64,000 bases of DNA from Phlebotomus papatasi (taxonomy: Eukaryota > Arthropoda > Insecta > Diptera > Psychodidae). The notes under the pieces were generated by a model. That model saw nothing but the letters and a program-made list of their open reading frames with translations, made no database searches and had not been told where the DNA came from. The DNA lies in assembly GCF_024763615.1 (NCBI RefSeq), contig NC_077222.1, forward strand, positions 54,498,001-54,562,000, in the 5' to 3' direction. The position numbers and the translations under genes are program-made. Each line of letters begins with the position of its first letter. Position 1 is the stretch's first letter. Below, piece after piece: positions 12,397 through 22,995 of the stretch.

Positions 12397-13430
12397 CTTA
12401 ATAAAAAGAAATAATCCCAAAAGTGTCTTTTTTCTCAAATACCCACCTAAGGAATTAAAAGTGAAAAGAATTCATGTGCCAGTGATTTTAGTGATTTTTA
12501 TTAAAAAAAATTTCGTGCGAATCTTCAATTAAGATCAATATCGGATTAAAAGGTGCTAATTCTTCATTTCAATTTTCTATTATTTTTTCTTGAATTTTTG
12601 TGCATGATCGTCTCCAATATTTTATACTTGACCCCAAAAGATACACTGTATGTTTGGAATTACTTAATGAAAAAAAAAATACGACATGGTTATGGAAATA
12701 AAGAAATCACTTTCAATTTCATCCCGTGATTATGATTTTCTCTAAGATGATGAGGCTGGAAAATAGCAAATTAAAGTTCTTACAGACATCAATAGAACTC
12801 AACATCTCTATAACCCACATCTCAGGCAGAGCGTGAAATACGCGAATGATCACATTGCACGCAATGAATTCACATAATTCCTCATTCATTCACAAACACT
12901 CGAATTTTTATAATATCATCTACATAATAATGCGAGTCACTTTGTTAATTTTCAATCATTTATTCCATGAGAAGATAAAGGTCCAAAAATTATTTGCATA
13001 AAGTAACATAAATGATCTTGGACAGCATTACAAACTCAAGGCTAGCCCTTTCATTACAACTGGGACTGTTGGGGTAATTCCTGAAAAACTTTTTCTAAAA
13101 AAAAATAAATGTATTTAAATTGACATTAGAAAAATTAAAGCACTCATCGTGAACTTTCTGAAACAAAGAATCTCTTGAAATTAAATTTTAGGAAATTAAA
13201 GCGTTTCAATAATTTACACTTTAGAAAAATTATTTGACAGAGCACTGTCTGTGCTTAAAGGGAACCGGAATTCGATTTTCATATCAAACCTGCGTTCAGT
13301 AAACATTTATAATAAATTCAAATGTATTTAAATTTTTAATCACTTTAATTTTAGCTTTTAGATTTCAATCGGACCAGCAATTAAAGCATTTGACAGGTTT
13401 TACGTTCTTATAAAGATAACCAAGTTTTAT

Positions 13431-14108
13431 GCCTAAGACACACTTACGACTTAAGGCGAGAGACGGCTTAACGTAATTATAATCAGAATAACGCTTTGAC
13501 TAAATTCCTATCAGTTTCCGTCTAGTTAAGCAGTTTCTCGGCTTAAGCCGGAGAGACGAATATTAGTCAGACACTGATGGACATGTAATCTGATCATTAT
13601 TTTGATTACAATTACCTTAAGCTGTCTCTTGGCTTAAGGGCATAATCACATTGACAGTAAAATGCTCACCGTCACCGTCAAAGCCCTCACCGTATTTCGT
13701 TGGTTTACGCATTTTCATTGCAATTCTTACGCAAATTTTCCATTACAATAGTACCTTGTCTCATACTCGATGGCACTAGTTAAAAATAGTATAAGAAAAT
13801 TGTATAAATAAAGCGAAAATGCGATAAACGGTAAGCAAAACAAAAAACTGTAGGATTTAGTGCTACAGTTTTTCGTACAGTTTTTTTGCTCACCGTTTAT
13901 CGCATTTTCGTGTTATTTCTTCAATTTTCTTATATTATTCTCACCTAATGCCACCGAGTATGAGATAATGTAACACGGTAATTGAGAACTTGCGTAAAAA
14001 TTACAATGAAAATGCGTAAATCAACAAAATACGGTGAGGGCTTTGACGGTGACGGTGAGTATTTTACTGTCAATGTGATTCTGCCCTAAGTCGACGCTGT
14101 ATCTAGGG
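13431..14108. mobile_element. Palindromic repeat P, interrupted by element O
   Basis: The left end reads TGCCTAAGACACACTTACGA then CTTAAGGCGAGAGACGGC. The right end (TAAGTCGACGCTGTATCTAG then GGCATTA) is its degenerate reverse complement. Internal copies of GGCTTAAGCCGGAGAGACG-like text occur near 13,540. The right half is split by O. A left-end fragment of the same family lies at 33,633-33,690. Confidence 0.55.
13638..14086. mobile_element. Element O: PIF/Harbinger-like palindromic MITE
   Basis: Terminal inverted repeats start GGGCATAATCACATTGACAG and end CTGTCAATGTGATTCTGCCC, and arms of about 200 bases continue through CTCACCGTCACCGTC and GCGATAAACGGT to a centre near 13,860. TAA flanks both ends (13,635-13,637 and 14,087-14,089), matching the 3-base TWA target of PIF/Harbinger elements. 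Superfamily assignment rests on target and first bases only. Confidence 0.65.
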
Positions 14109-14109
14109 C

Positions 14110-15400
14110 ATTACTTTCAATTGGAATAAATCTAAATGAACACAATACTTCTCAATTCGATCAAATAGTTTAATCTAAATAAAAGCTGTAGTAGTGTAAA
14201 TCTACTTCATGGTTATCATATTTATAGTTTTTTTGTAAACCTAAAGACCCAAATAGACTCAGGCTGATCTTTGAAATTTTGGTAGAGGATCTCTAATCCA
14301 TGATCTTAAGTCTTCTAGTGTATAATAGTTTGGAATAAATTTTTACTGCCAAATTTTACAAGCAATATAATCTTGATAATTAGTCTGAATCTATTTAGGC
14401 TCTAAAGACCCTTTGCATACATTTCCTTTACATAATCTTTTACTGCCAAATTATACAAGCTAAATATTCTCCAGCCTGCATTCGTCTCTCGTGTCGCAAG
14501 GGTTAGAAAAATTCAAATATAAAATATCAAATGTTTAGGTTCAGTGAATCAGTTTAGAAGCTTTTAGAGTTTTCATTTTGTTGAAATCATTAATGAAACT
14601 ATAACAGTATTTTAAATAACCTTAGAAAAATAAAAAAAAGATAATTGTAAAGAAAAAATATTTTTGAGATGTTTGATTAGAATTATTTCCATGCATTACA
14701 GAAATTCCAGGATTTACTTTTCACGATAGTGATAAAAAGAGTTTATTTGACGAATAGAGTCGTTCCAAAAAAATTTGAAAGATTATTAAGTTCCCCCCTA
14801 TATAAACTTTAAAAAAATACCCGCAATTTTAAATTTTTCTTATACATATTTCATAAATTTCAAGAAAAAATCAGAAAACATTTTTTTTTTATTTTCTGTG
14901 GAATAAAATTTATTAGGTTTTCAAATGTTTTCGAAAATAGCTCTATCCATTAAATAAGTTTTCTTTTAAATCATCGTTATTAAACTAAAATTTTGCTTTT
15001 CAGAAAAATGTGATATTATATCTTTAAAATACCCATTAAGCCCAAAACCTTTTTGCGACTTTTAATCTACAACCTCTCCCCTCCATTGAAAGAAAAGTCT
15101 GTGAAAGACAATTAAGTTAAAGTATTCACTAATGCAATTCCAAAATCGGTATACCAAATTGTGTAACAATGTTGAACATGTTTTACAAATTTTCTAATCT
15201 TCTCTGCGTGTTACAATTACGAACACGTGAAATCAAAAGGCTCTCATATGGAGCTCAAATCAATCGAACAAACTCCCGGTACAACAGTCGGAAGCTCCAA
15301 TGCTAATAGATTATGTGTTGCACAGCAAATCAAGTGTATAATGCCATATTAATTGGAATGTGAGAATTTGCCTCCAGTGGAGTTGGAGATATTAGAAAGA
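14110..15400. other. AT-rich spacer, no gene seen
   Basis: The phrase TTTTACTGCCAAATT is duplicated (14,340 and 14,440) with CTAAAGACCC nearby in both copies, so an old small repeat may be present. No frame or RNA is supported. Confidence 0.4.
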
Positions 15401-15410
15401 GATATATCTC

Positions 15411-15495
15411 ATGAGTGGTACACGTGTCCAGTCCGGTGACGACGTGCCTCCTCCGGATTGCCAATCCATGTCCACTTTCAAGGTTGACCCGTGCA
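15411..15495 (+). CDS. Candidate first coding exon, unknown product
   Basis: An ATG preceded by an in-frame TAG opens MSGTRVQSGDDVPPPDCQSM and runs 28 codons to a strong donor, GTAAGA at 15,496. Codon use is far less AT-rich than the flanks. It lies upstream of the transporter gene on the same strand and could be its first coding exon. However, it ends in phase 1 while the transporter exon at 22,987 needs phase 0, so an unseen intervening exon would be required. It may also belong to another transcript. Confidence 0.35.
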
Positions 15496-15499
15496 GTAA

Positions 15500-17240
15500 G
15501 AGTTGTCCCCTTATTAATACAATTTCCACTTGAATTGAATTACCCACACTTTGCATACATTAATGCCTTTAGATTATGAACAAGAGATCCGGTCTCTCGT
15601 GAAGAGATTTGCATTTTTTCTGCAATATAACAAAACATATATTGCCAATTACAATTGCATATTTTACATTATCTGACTCATAAATTAAATAAACGTTAAA
15701 TCAATCTATGCACTACAAGAATAACCCTAAACAAATATGCTTTGAAATAAGTGTTGTTGTAGCACCTGATACCGAAAAGTGAGAGTTCAAAACTGTATTA
15801 TACATAGGAGAGGGAGGGGCATTCTTCGGTAACTTAAGTTTTTTCAAATTTCAGTTTCAAGTAAGTCTATCTATATTCTGTTAGTTTATTTCTATTTTTA
15901 AATACACAGCATATTTCCTAACTTATTATCCCATAATTATTATAAAATATTATAAATAGGAAGCGGCATGTATATTTTGAGCTGCGGGTCATTTCACACG
16001 CGGTGGATAATTCTTTCATTATTTAAATAAATGTGAGAAGAACAATAATCGATTTTTGAGATTTGGAAATAATGCGTTAAAGTGAAAACATAAAAGTGTA
16101 TCAAACACACCGGATTTCACCTATTTGTAAATAATGCATTCCTGAAACTCTCTTCCCTCGTATTAATTTTAAGGAAGTCATGTTTTTCTCGAATTTTATG
16201 AGAAGTTAGACTCTACAGTAAAAATCATTTGGTATTCTAAATACAGAGAGAAATAATTATAGAAAATATAGAAAATTTTCTTAATTTAGGTGAATATTGA
16301 ATCGCCATATCCAGTTCTAGGGTTGTCCAGTCATTTTATTCCCTATGAGGTACAAAAGAGAGCATATAAAATTTTGTATTTATTCTGACGTTTCAGTTTG
16401 AGTGTGAAGTTTTAATATTTATGCAAAATAGTTATATTGCATTTTGTTATTACAAAGTATATTGTTAGTATTGTAGTGTTTCCATAAATTTAAAGACTCT
16501 GAATTTCAACTCCAAATAATTGATATGGTTTAGTGAAAATTCAGATAGGATTGTTTAGATTATCAAAATTAGAAGAAATTGATTTTGGTTAGATTACAGA
16601 AGCAAAAGTGTATTGTTAGTAAAATAAAAACATTTCCTTAAAAATATAAATATAAAAACTTAAAAAAAAACTTTGGGTATTTTTAAGAGTAATAAATATA
16701 TAATAATAATAATAAAAATAAAAAAAAATGTACTTAGTAAATTTTCAATTACAATTATATCGTAACTGTTATTATCCTTAAAATTTTCCTTGCTCAAGAA
16801 ATATTTCTAAATATTTTCAATTTTAAATCCTAAAAAAAAAAACAAATCTGGCTTTCACTCCGATTAATAACAAATCACTTAATGAAGGAATTAACAAAAA
16901 ATATCATTATTTTCTTTAATCAAAACCAGTATTAAAGAAAAAAAAATTTAGCACAGCATTTGGTAGGCTTTTCACAAAGCCAAAAAATTTAATTTAATTC
17001 TATAAAGCACTTTTGATTAGCAGATTAGATTTGAATTTTAATGATTTTTTTTTTAAATTTTTGTACTTAAAATTATATTTTTCAATTTTAGGAATATAGG
17101 GCAACTTTCAGAGTTCCCTATAAACTTACTAAGCATTTCGTCGGCTCCAAACAAGACTCTTGTAAGTCTACTTACAGTAGTATAAAAAGTTGATATTATT
17201 GGATGCAGAAACGTTAAGTCTACATCCCTAAAAAAAACTT
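15500..17240. other. AT-rich spacer, no gene seen
   Basis: Composition is very AT-rich, with simple A/T and ATA runs (for example 16,690-16,730). No gene, RNA or clear repeat ends were found. Confidence 0.45.
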
Positions 17241-17461
17241 TATAGGGGAAAGTGCTCTCCCTTCGAACGTTCATGCCTTCGAATAATGCGAATTTCTTTT
17301 GTTTTTCGTAAGAGATTTACACTAAATTATCAGGGAATTATCAACAATTGATGATAAGACAACTAATATTTAATAGAAATATGTAAGTCTCTTAGGAAAA
17401 CTAAAAGAAAATTCACGTTATTCGAAGGCATGAACATTCGAAGGGAGAGCATTTTCCCATA
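17241..17461. mobile_element. MITE X, copy 1
   Basis: Inverted ends read TAGGGGAAAGTGCTCTCCCT and, from the right, the same text with small changes. The arms continue TTCGAACGTTCATGCCTTCG then AATAATGCGAATT. The element is about 210 bases with no coding capacity. A cleaner copy with TA duplication is at 23,634. Confidence 0.75.
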
Positions 17462-17464
17462 TTT

Positions 17465-20185
17465 ATTAAGTTATTCCTGCAAAAGTTATGATAAAAAACT
17501 GAAAATTACTCGACACAATTATCGATCTCTTTGCTCACAATTTTACTGTAAAAAATTAAAAATATCGTTAACCATAAGATATTCAATGATAAACCTCTCT
17601 CCTGAAAAGTTGAATTTGAGACTTACAATAGTCTGCTTCGGTGTTCGAAAATTAATAAGTTCTATCTGAAAGGTGTACTCACATTTCTCTGAGTATGTGT
17701 AATGAGTATCTTGAATAAAACTTTTACTTGCCATTACTTATTTCTGTTTAAGTCTCAAATATTATATTATTCAAAAAATATGCAAAAATATTCTAACTAT
17801 TGACAAAGTTTTAAACAAGCATAAACTCTTTCGTATTTTTTGGGCTTTTAAGTAAATACCCAAAGTCTGGATATTCTGGAAAATTTATTTTTGTGGATTT
17901 CTTTTAGGAAAAATAATAATAATAATAGAATTCTTGTGGATAATTACAAACGGTAAGGATATCGAAACTTACGATTTTTTGTAAGAGCTTAGTTAAGCTG
18001 AATATTTTACAATCCAGAAAGAGTTAAACAATTTTACTGAAACTTAAATACACAGTAAACTTTCATGAAACGCATTTCTAAAAGCTGTTCATTGCTCATA
18101 GATTTTTAATTTATGTTAATGACAGGTTTGGGTGTTATAATTCCATTACTTTTCAATTTGATTACTCTGAGCTTAAAATTGAAGACATAACGTACAGACT
18201 TTGGGCATTTAGTTTTTCACGACAGGTTTTAGCAAATTATAAAATAAATAATGTTTATGCGGAAGAAAAAAAGATTAATTCGATCAGAAAATGACAAGAA
18301 GAAAAAAGAGAATAATAATAAAATTCAACATCAAACTATCCATTTTAATTACTCTCTAGATTAGGAAGTTTATAGAAATTCCTATAGTGTATGGGATTTT
18401 AAATTAATTGTATATTATTAAAAGAAATGTAACACCTTGCATTTATTGGTTCTAATTTATTACTTTTGGACAGGGAAGGATAATTTATTCACACAAAAAA
18501 ATCTACTCTAGCACACATTTCCTTAAAAATCGTGTATGGTGTGAAGGTTTTTATTTTTCGCTCTTGATCTTTTTTTTATCTCTGCGCACATTTCTGTTAA
18601 TTAATTTGTGCAATATTGTGAATGCAACGGAAAGATTGATCTATTGAAATGCAATACCTACATTAAAGCACATCGTGCTTCTATAAGCTCAAGCACTATA
18701 TCTCACACCCTCTCTATTTTTTCTTTTATCCAAAGCTCTTGTACGTGAGGCAATAAATCAATAGTACATAAATAAATTATAGTGCAAGTCACATGACAAT
18801 ATATAAGCACAAAATCATCTTCCAATGATGATAATTTTACTAAAAGGAATGTATTACACAATCATTTCCCTATTTCATTGCGATTTTCCATCTAAGACTT
18901 AATTATCCAGATGCTTAGAGAGAGAACCGTGACTGTTAAGTTGAATTAATCAATCTGTTCTGTGACGATTATTCAGCAAGACCTTGACTTCGACCGTTTT
19001 GGAGCAATTTCACAAAGTGGGAAGCACTGAATCCATCATACTTTTTTCCCCGCATCATAATAATTAACGCTATGCCAGGGGAACTCTATCTGCGATGAAA
19101 ACATAATTTTCACTTCACTGATCATTTTGTCTTTTTTGTTTTGCTCCTTTCCCCCCGTAAAAGAAGAAAAAGCTCCCTTTATATATATTTTTTTTACACA
19201 AAAGTGAACTATAAACCCTCAACGTCGAATTTACAACACCGGCAACCTTAACCCATTTCATTTGAATTAACTAATTAGTTGTGTATCGATTGGCGCCACT
19301 TTTAGAGCTTTGAGCATTCTTGTGAACTCTGAGGATAAATTTTAACATCACTTCTTTACCAGAGTTGCACATGAATTAATCCAAGCCTTTTACTCAATAT
19401 ATAAGCCAAATGAAACATAAAGGCAGATTTTCAAAGGTATTTGAAGGAGATATTAAGAACGACGAAATGACGTAAATAAATCCCTCAGCACATTTCCATA
19501 TTTTCCATACTTATCAACATTAAGCACATTAAGTAGTGAAGAATTAATCGTATGTGCAACAAATGAATTTTGAACATTAAGCTATTTATTCTGGTGCTGT
19601 GAATACAAAATGATTTGAGGGACGAAATGGTAATTTTGCAAATCTTCAATCTCCACACTTTACTTGCTATTTAGGAATTAATGGGAAAATTGTAGGGAAG
19701 CATGAATTGAACGAAAACTATCAAATTTCATTTCTAAAATTAATAAGGACTACGGTAGGGGATACTCAATTATTACACTTAGTAACTAATGCAATTCTAA
19801 TAAAAATTTCACTCTTTATTAAGCATTATACAAGTTTAATATTTTATCTCATAAAATATTTTATCTCATTGCGTTCTCTGATTGGCTAAAACTTTGAATG
19901 TTTTTAAGCCCTAGCCAATCGAAGAACATGATAGACGTTGAAAATTTTAAGTGTTTAATTATTTTCTTAGATATGGATAATGCTTTACTGAATAGCAATT
20001 TTTTTAACTAAACAAAACAAACTTAAAAATGAATAATGTTATTTTACTGATTTATTTAAACAATTTTTAATAAATCACTTTTGAATCTTTAAATCAACAT
20101 TCAAAGGTTGATTCGTATGCTTAAAAACGTGTAATTTTGAAATTTCAAAGTCCTTTTGTGTCTTGAAGGCTTTAACGTAAACTAA
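17465..20185. other. AT-rich spacer, no gene seen
   Basis: No exon-like island, RNA gene or paired inverted ends were identified in this stretch. Confidence 0.4.
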
Positions 20186-20189
20186 CACA

Positions 20190-20245
20190 ATAAAAAGTGG
20201 CAGCAAAACGTCCCAGCTTAGCGGAGTGCTCGAGAAGAAAATGCT
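20190..20245 (+). repeat. Fragment of the head of repeat N
   Basis: The phrase AACGTCCCAGCTTAGCGGAG then TGCTCGAG matches the leading segment of the N copies at 24,535 (forward) and about 46,200-46,240 (reverse). Confidence 0.45.
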
Positions 20246-20302
20246 ATCCGTGTATATAATCTTTTCTCATGGTTTTTGGGTACACCGCTTTACTATCGAT
20301 TA

Positions 20303-20412
20303 AATGGGGATCTCAGTGGCGCAATAGGCAAGATCCAAGATCATTGGATCTTGGGCGGACGAGATCTCTGACTCGAATCTCACAGTTGTGAGTTCGAGTC
20401 CCGCCTGGTGCA
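20303..20412 (+). mobile_element. tRNA-like sequence, probable SINE head or tRNA pseudogene
   Basis: A pol III A-box-like segment (TCAGTGGCGCAATAGGCAAG) and a B-box-like segment (GAGTTCGAGTCCCGC) are about 75 bases apart, as in tRNAs with a long variable arm. A 7-base-pair stem (GATCCAA, loop GATCA, TTGGATC) sits at the anticodon-arm position, and the T-stem pairs at four of five positions. The arm lacks a normal 7-base anticodon loop, so a working tRNA is unlikely. Tail and target duplication were not resolved. Confidence 0.4.
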
Positions 20413-20790
20413 AACAACTGAATGTTAGAAAAAGACGTTTTCTAATAGGGGAGTATGCGGTAGTTTTAATTACGCTAGCTGACCTTAAAAAAACTCTTGT
20501 TAGAAACAAAATATATTTTCCCAAAATTGACAAAAAATATGATTAAAAAATCCATCAAAATAGAAGAATTTTTTTTTCAAAATTTATATTTCTTATTTAT
20601 TCCATACACATACACTCTGATATTCATTAGGTATGGCTTTTTATTTATTAAGTAAAGAGTATAAATTTCTAGGTTGGAATTCTAATTTAATGTAAACGAA
20701 AAGTTTAAGTTACTGAGCGTTTCCTCAGTGATGCAAGCGTATCGGGTTCAAATCGTCTTTTAGCTTACTAAAAATCTTCATGAATTAATT

Positions 20791-20934
20791 CTTTAAGGAC
20801 GAATGAGACACCGGTGTCCCAAAAACAAAAACCAATTTTATGGACTATTTTAAGGACAAAATAACTTTCTATAGTCAATAAATTGTTTTTTTGTTTTTGG
20901 GACACCGGTGTCCCACTCATCCTCAAAGGGTTAA
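20791..20934. mobile_element. Hairpin MITE R with GACACCGGTGTCCC arms
   Basis: GACACCGGTGTCCCAAAAAC on the left and GTTTTTGGGACACCGGTGTC on the right form inverted arms, extended by GGACGAATGAG versus CTCATCCTC. Each arm contains the 10-base palindrome ACACCGGTGT. A solo arm is at 59,565-59,605. TTAA occurs at both edges, but exact ends are unsure. Confidence 0.55.
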
Positions 20935-21547
20935 ATGTATTCAAACAGAACTACGTCTGACAAGCTATATTTCGTGAAGGTAAAATAATAGTTCATGTGA
21001 ATAAATCTGCTTTGAGAGAAGGCTTAGTTCCCCTATGTAATGTCCCAACTAGCAAATTAGCTGCCTTATGGAACTAAGAACTTTTAATGGTCTCATACGA
21101 AGGTGATAGCGGGAATTATGGAATAAAGTTTTAAGAGTCTCATAGAAATCGTATATGAATAAACTTAAGAATTTACAAATAAGCGTAAAATTCAGTAGAG
21201 ATAAAATTCGGAAGCATTTCTTCATATACCGATGAGATATTTATATAATGGAAAGAGGCGCGTTCAGTTTACATGGACAGCATGGATTCTCGCGGATTCG
21301 CGTGACGCTACCAGCGACCAACTTTGTAATTGCGATAAATAATGAAAAATAAAATTTCAAACACAAGAATAAAATAACTAAAAAACTAAAAATTATGGAA
21401 TTACTAAAACGTATGTGGAGGGAGAAAAAAAAATTTCAATTCTTTTAATTATTCTGATTATAGTCCTATATAGCGACTTCATATGCGTTTAAAAATTGAA
21501 TTTGGAATATCGTATAAACATTTTTTTTCAGAAAATATGTCGTTCTA

Positions 21548-21973
21548 GGGTAAGTGTGCATAATTTCGGCATAGTTGCTTGCAAGCGTCAAAGTCTCAAG
21601 TTTGAAATGTATCATTTTAAATACAAATTGATATTTTTATTCTTTCTTCTGAAAGAGTGTTGCTTGGAACCTTGTAAAGAGTTTACCGTCTTTATTTACT
21701 CTATAATCATTCTTAATACATTTTAAAATGAATAAAAATATAGACATAGCTTTGGTGCCCTATTTCGGCCACCTTCATTCTCATAGTTTCTTGCCCTTCG
21801 GGAGTTCTTCCAATATCTTTTTCACGTCATCTCGTTTGTCGAAGCTACATTTTTTGTTATTCTTTTGCATTGTATAATCTCTAGAGTATGTAAAATCTAA
21901 AAGTTCAAGTAAATTCGTGGAACAAAAAAGGTGGCCGAAATTGCAAGCTGGCCGGAATTTGGCACACTTACCC
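21548..21973. mobile_element. Element E, copy 1: TA-flanked, AATTTCGGCC word
   Basis: Ends read GGGTAAGTGTGCATAATTTC and, from the right, GGGTAAGTGTGCCAAATTCC. TA flanks both (21,546-21,547 and 21,974-21,975). The word TTTCGGCCA or GGCCGAAAT recurs inside. At 426 bases it is an uninterrupted copy, and it proves the insertion of F4 into the second copy at 54,396. Confidence 0.75.
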
Positions 21974-21975
21974 TA

Positions 21976-22986
21976 TATGATTTTCTGATAGAATGCCTCA
22001 ATTTCTTTGGCAGTAGTGCTTAAAGAACTACTGGAGCTTTTTAAAAGTGCACAACTTTTATATATAAGGGCCTCTCCGACTATTTTAGAAGTTCTACTAA
22101 GCGTTATTTCAGAAAATTGTGGTTCTATAATGCCATACTTCGAGAATTCTTCAAGATCATTATGGAGAAGATCGGGTTGTTCTGTATTATTATTCGCATA
22201 TCTTTGAAAAATCTGTTTATTTTTTTTTACATTTTTTAAGTTATTCTAACTACATTCCTGAAAAATATGTTTGTTAATATACATTATATTACTTGCTGTT
22301 TCTGCTATGAAGGGCTCCCAATTTTGAAACAATTATACCCCCTATTTATCCTTTATATAGGCATAGCAATTAATGGGAATGTCGATTACAGGAAATTTCT
22401 ACCGCAAGTGCTAAATGTAGGATCTTCTCCCACTTTAAACTGTTCGCAAAGTTTTTCCTAATTGGTCGCTTGAAGAGTTTTTTGCCTAATTGGTTTTAAA
22501 AGTCCGCAATCCCTTGAGAAGAAATTCTCGCTGAGAGAGCAATACTAAAAGATTTTCTGTGCTCAACCACAAACCTCCGTCAAGTTTTTCACGCTAAGGA
22601 CTTTCAATGTGAATAATGTATGCCTTATTGAACTCTCAAAGTACAAAATTTAGCTATATACTTTCAAGAATTTTCATCTATAATGAAAACTTTCGAGAAA
22701 CTTTAGAGATTTCATATGTGATCACTTTGGATGAATGTTGCTATAGGGGATGGAAAAACAATATATATTTGATATTGAAACATTTCAAGAACAATTTCAC
22801 ATCATTAATGTGTAAAGATAATGTTCAACTTCATTCACCTTCAAGGAGAAGGTGGGTATTGTATATAGCAAATCTTAAAAGAGAAATTCTTATGGTAAAA
22901 TTTACTATAACGCATCAATTCTCTTTGATTGTTGCATGACGTCAAATTAGCGTCAGATTTATTTAATTTCCACCTTTCATTTGCAG
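21976..22986. other. Region just upstream of the transporter coding exon
   Basis: Several frames of 64-107 codons occur but none shows a domain. The stretch ends in a pyrimidine-rich acceptor (CACCTTTCATTTGCAG, 22,971-22,986), so at least its right end is intron and the gene must have an exon further upstream. Confidence 0.5.
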
Positions 22987-22995
22987 CCATACACA

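Noticed and set aside
22616..22939. A 107-codon + ORF upstream of the transporter exon
   Set aside because: It has no membrane or other domain and stops before the acceptor at 22,986; treated as intron or leader.
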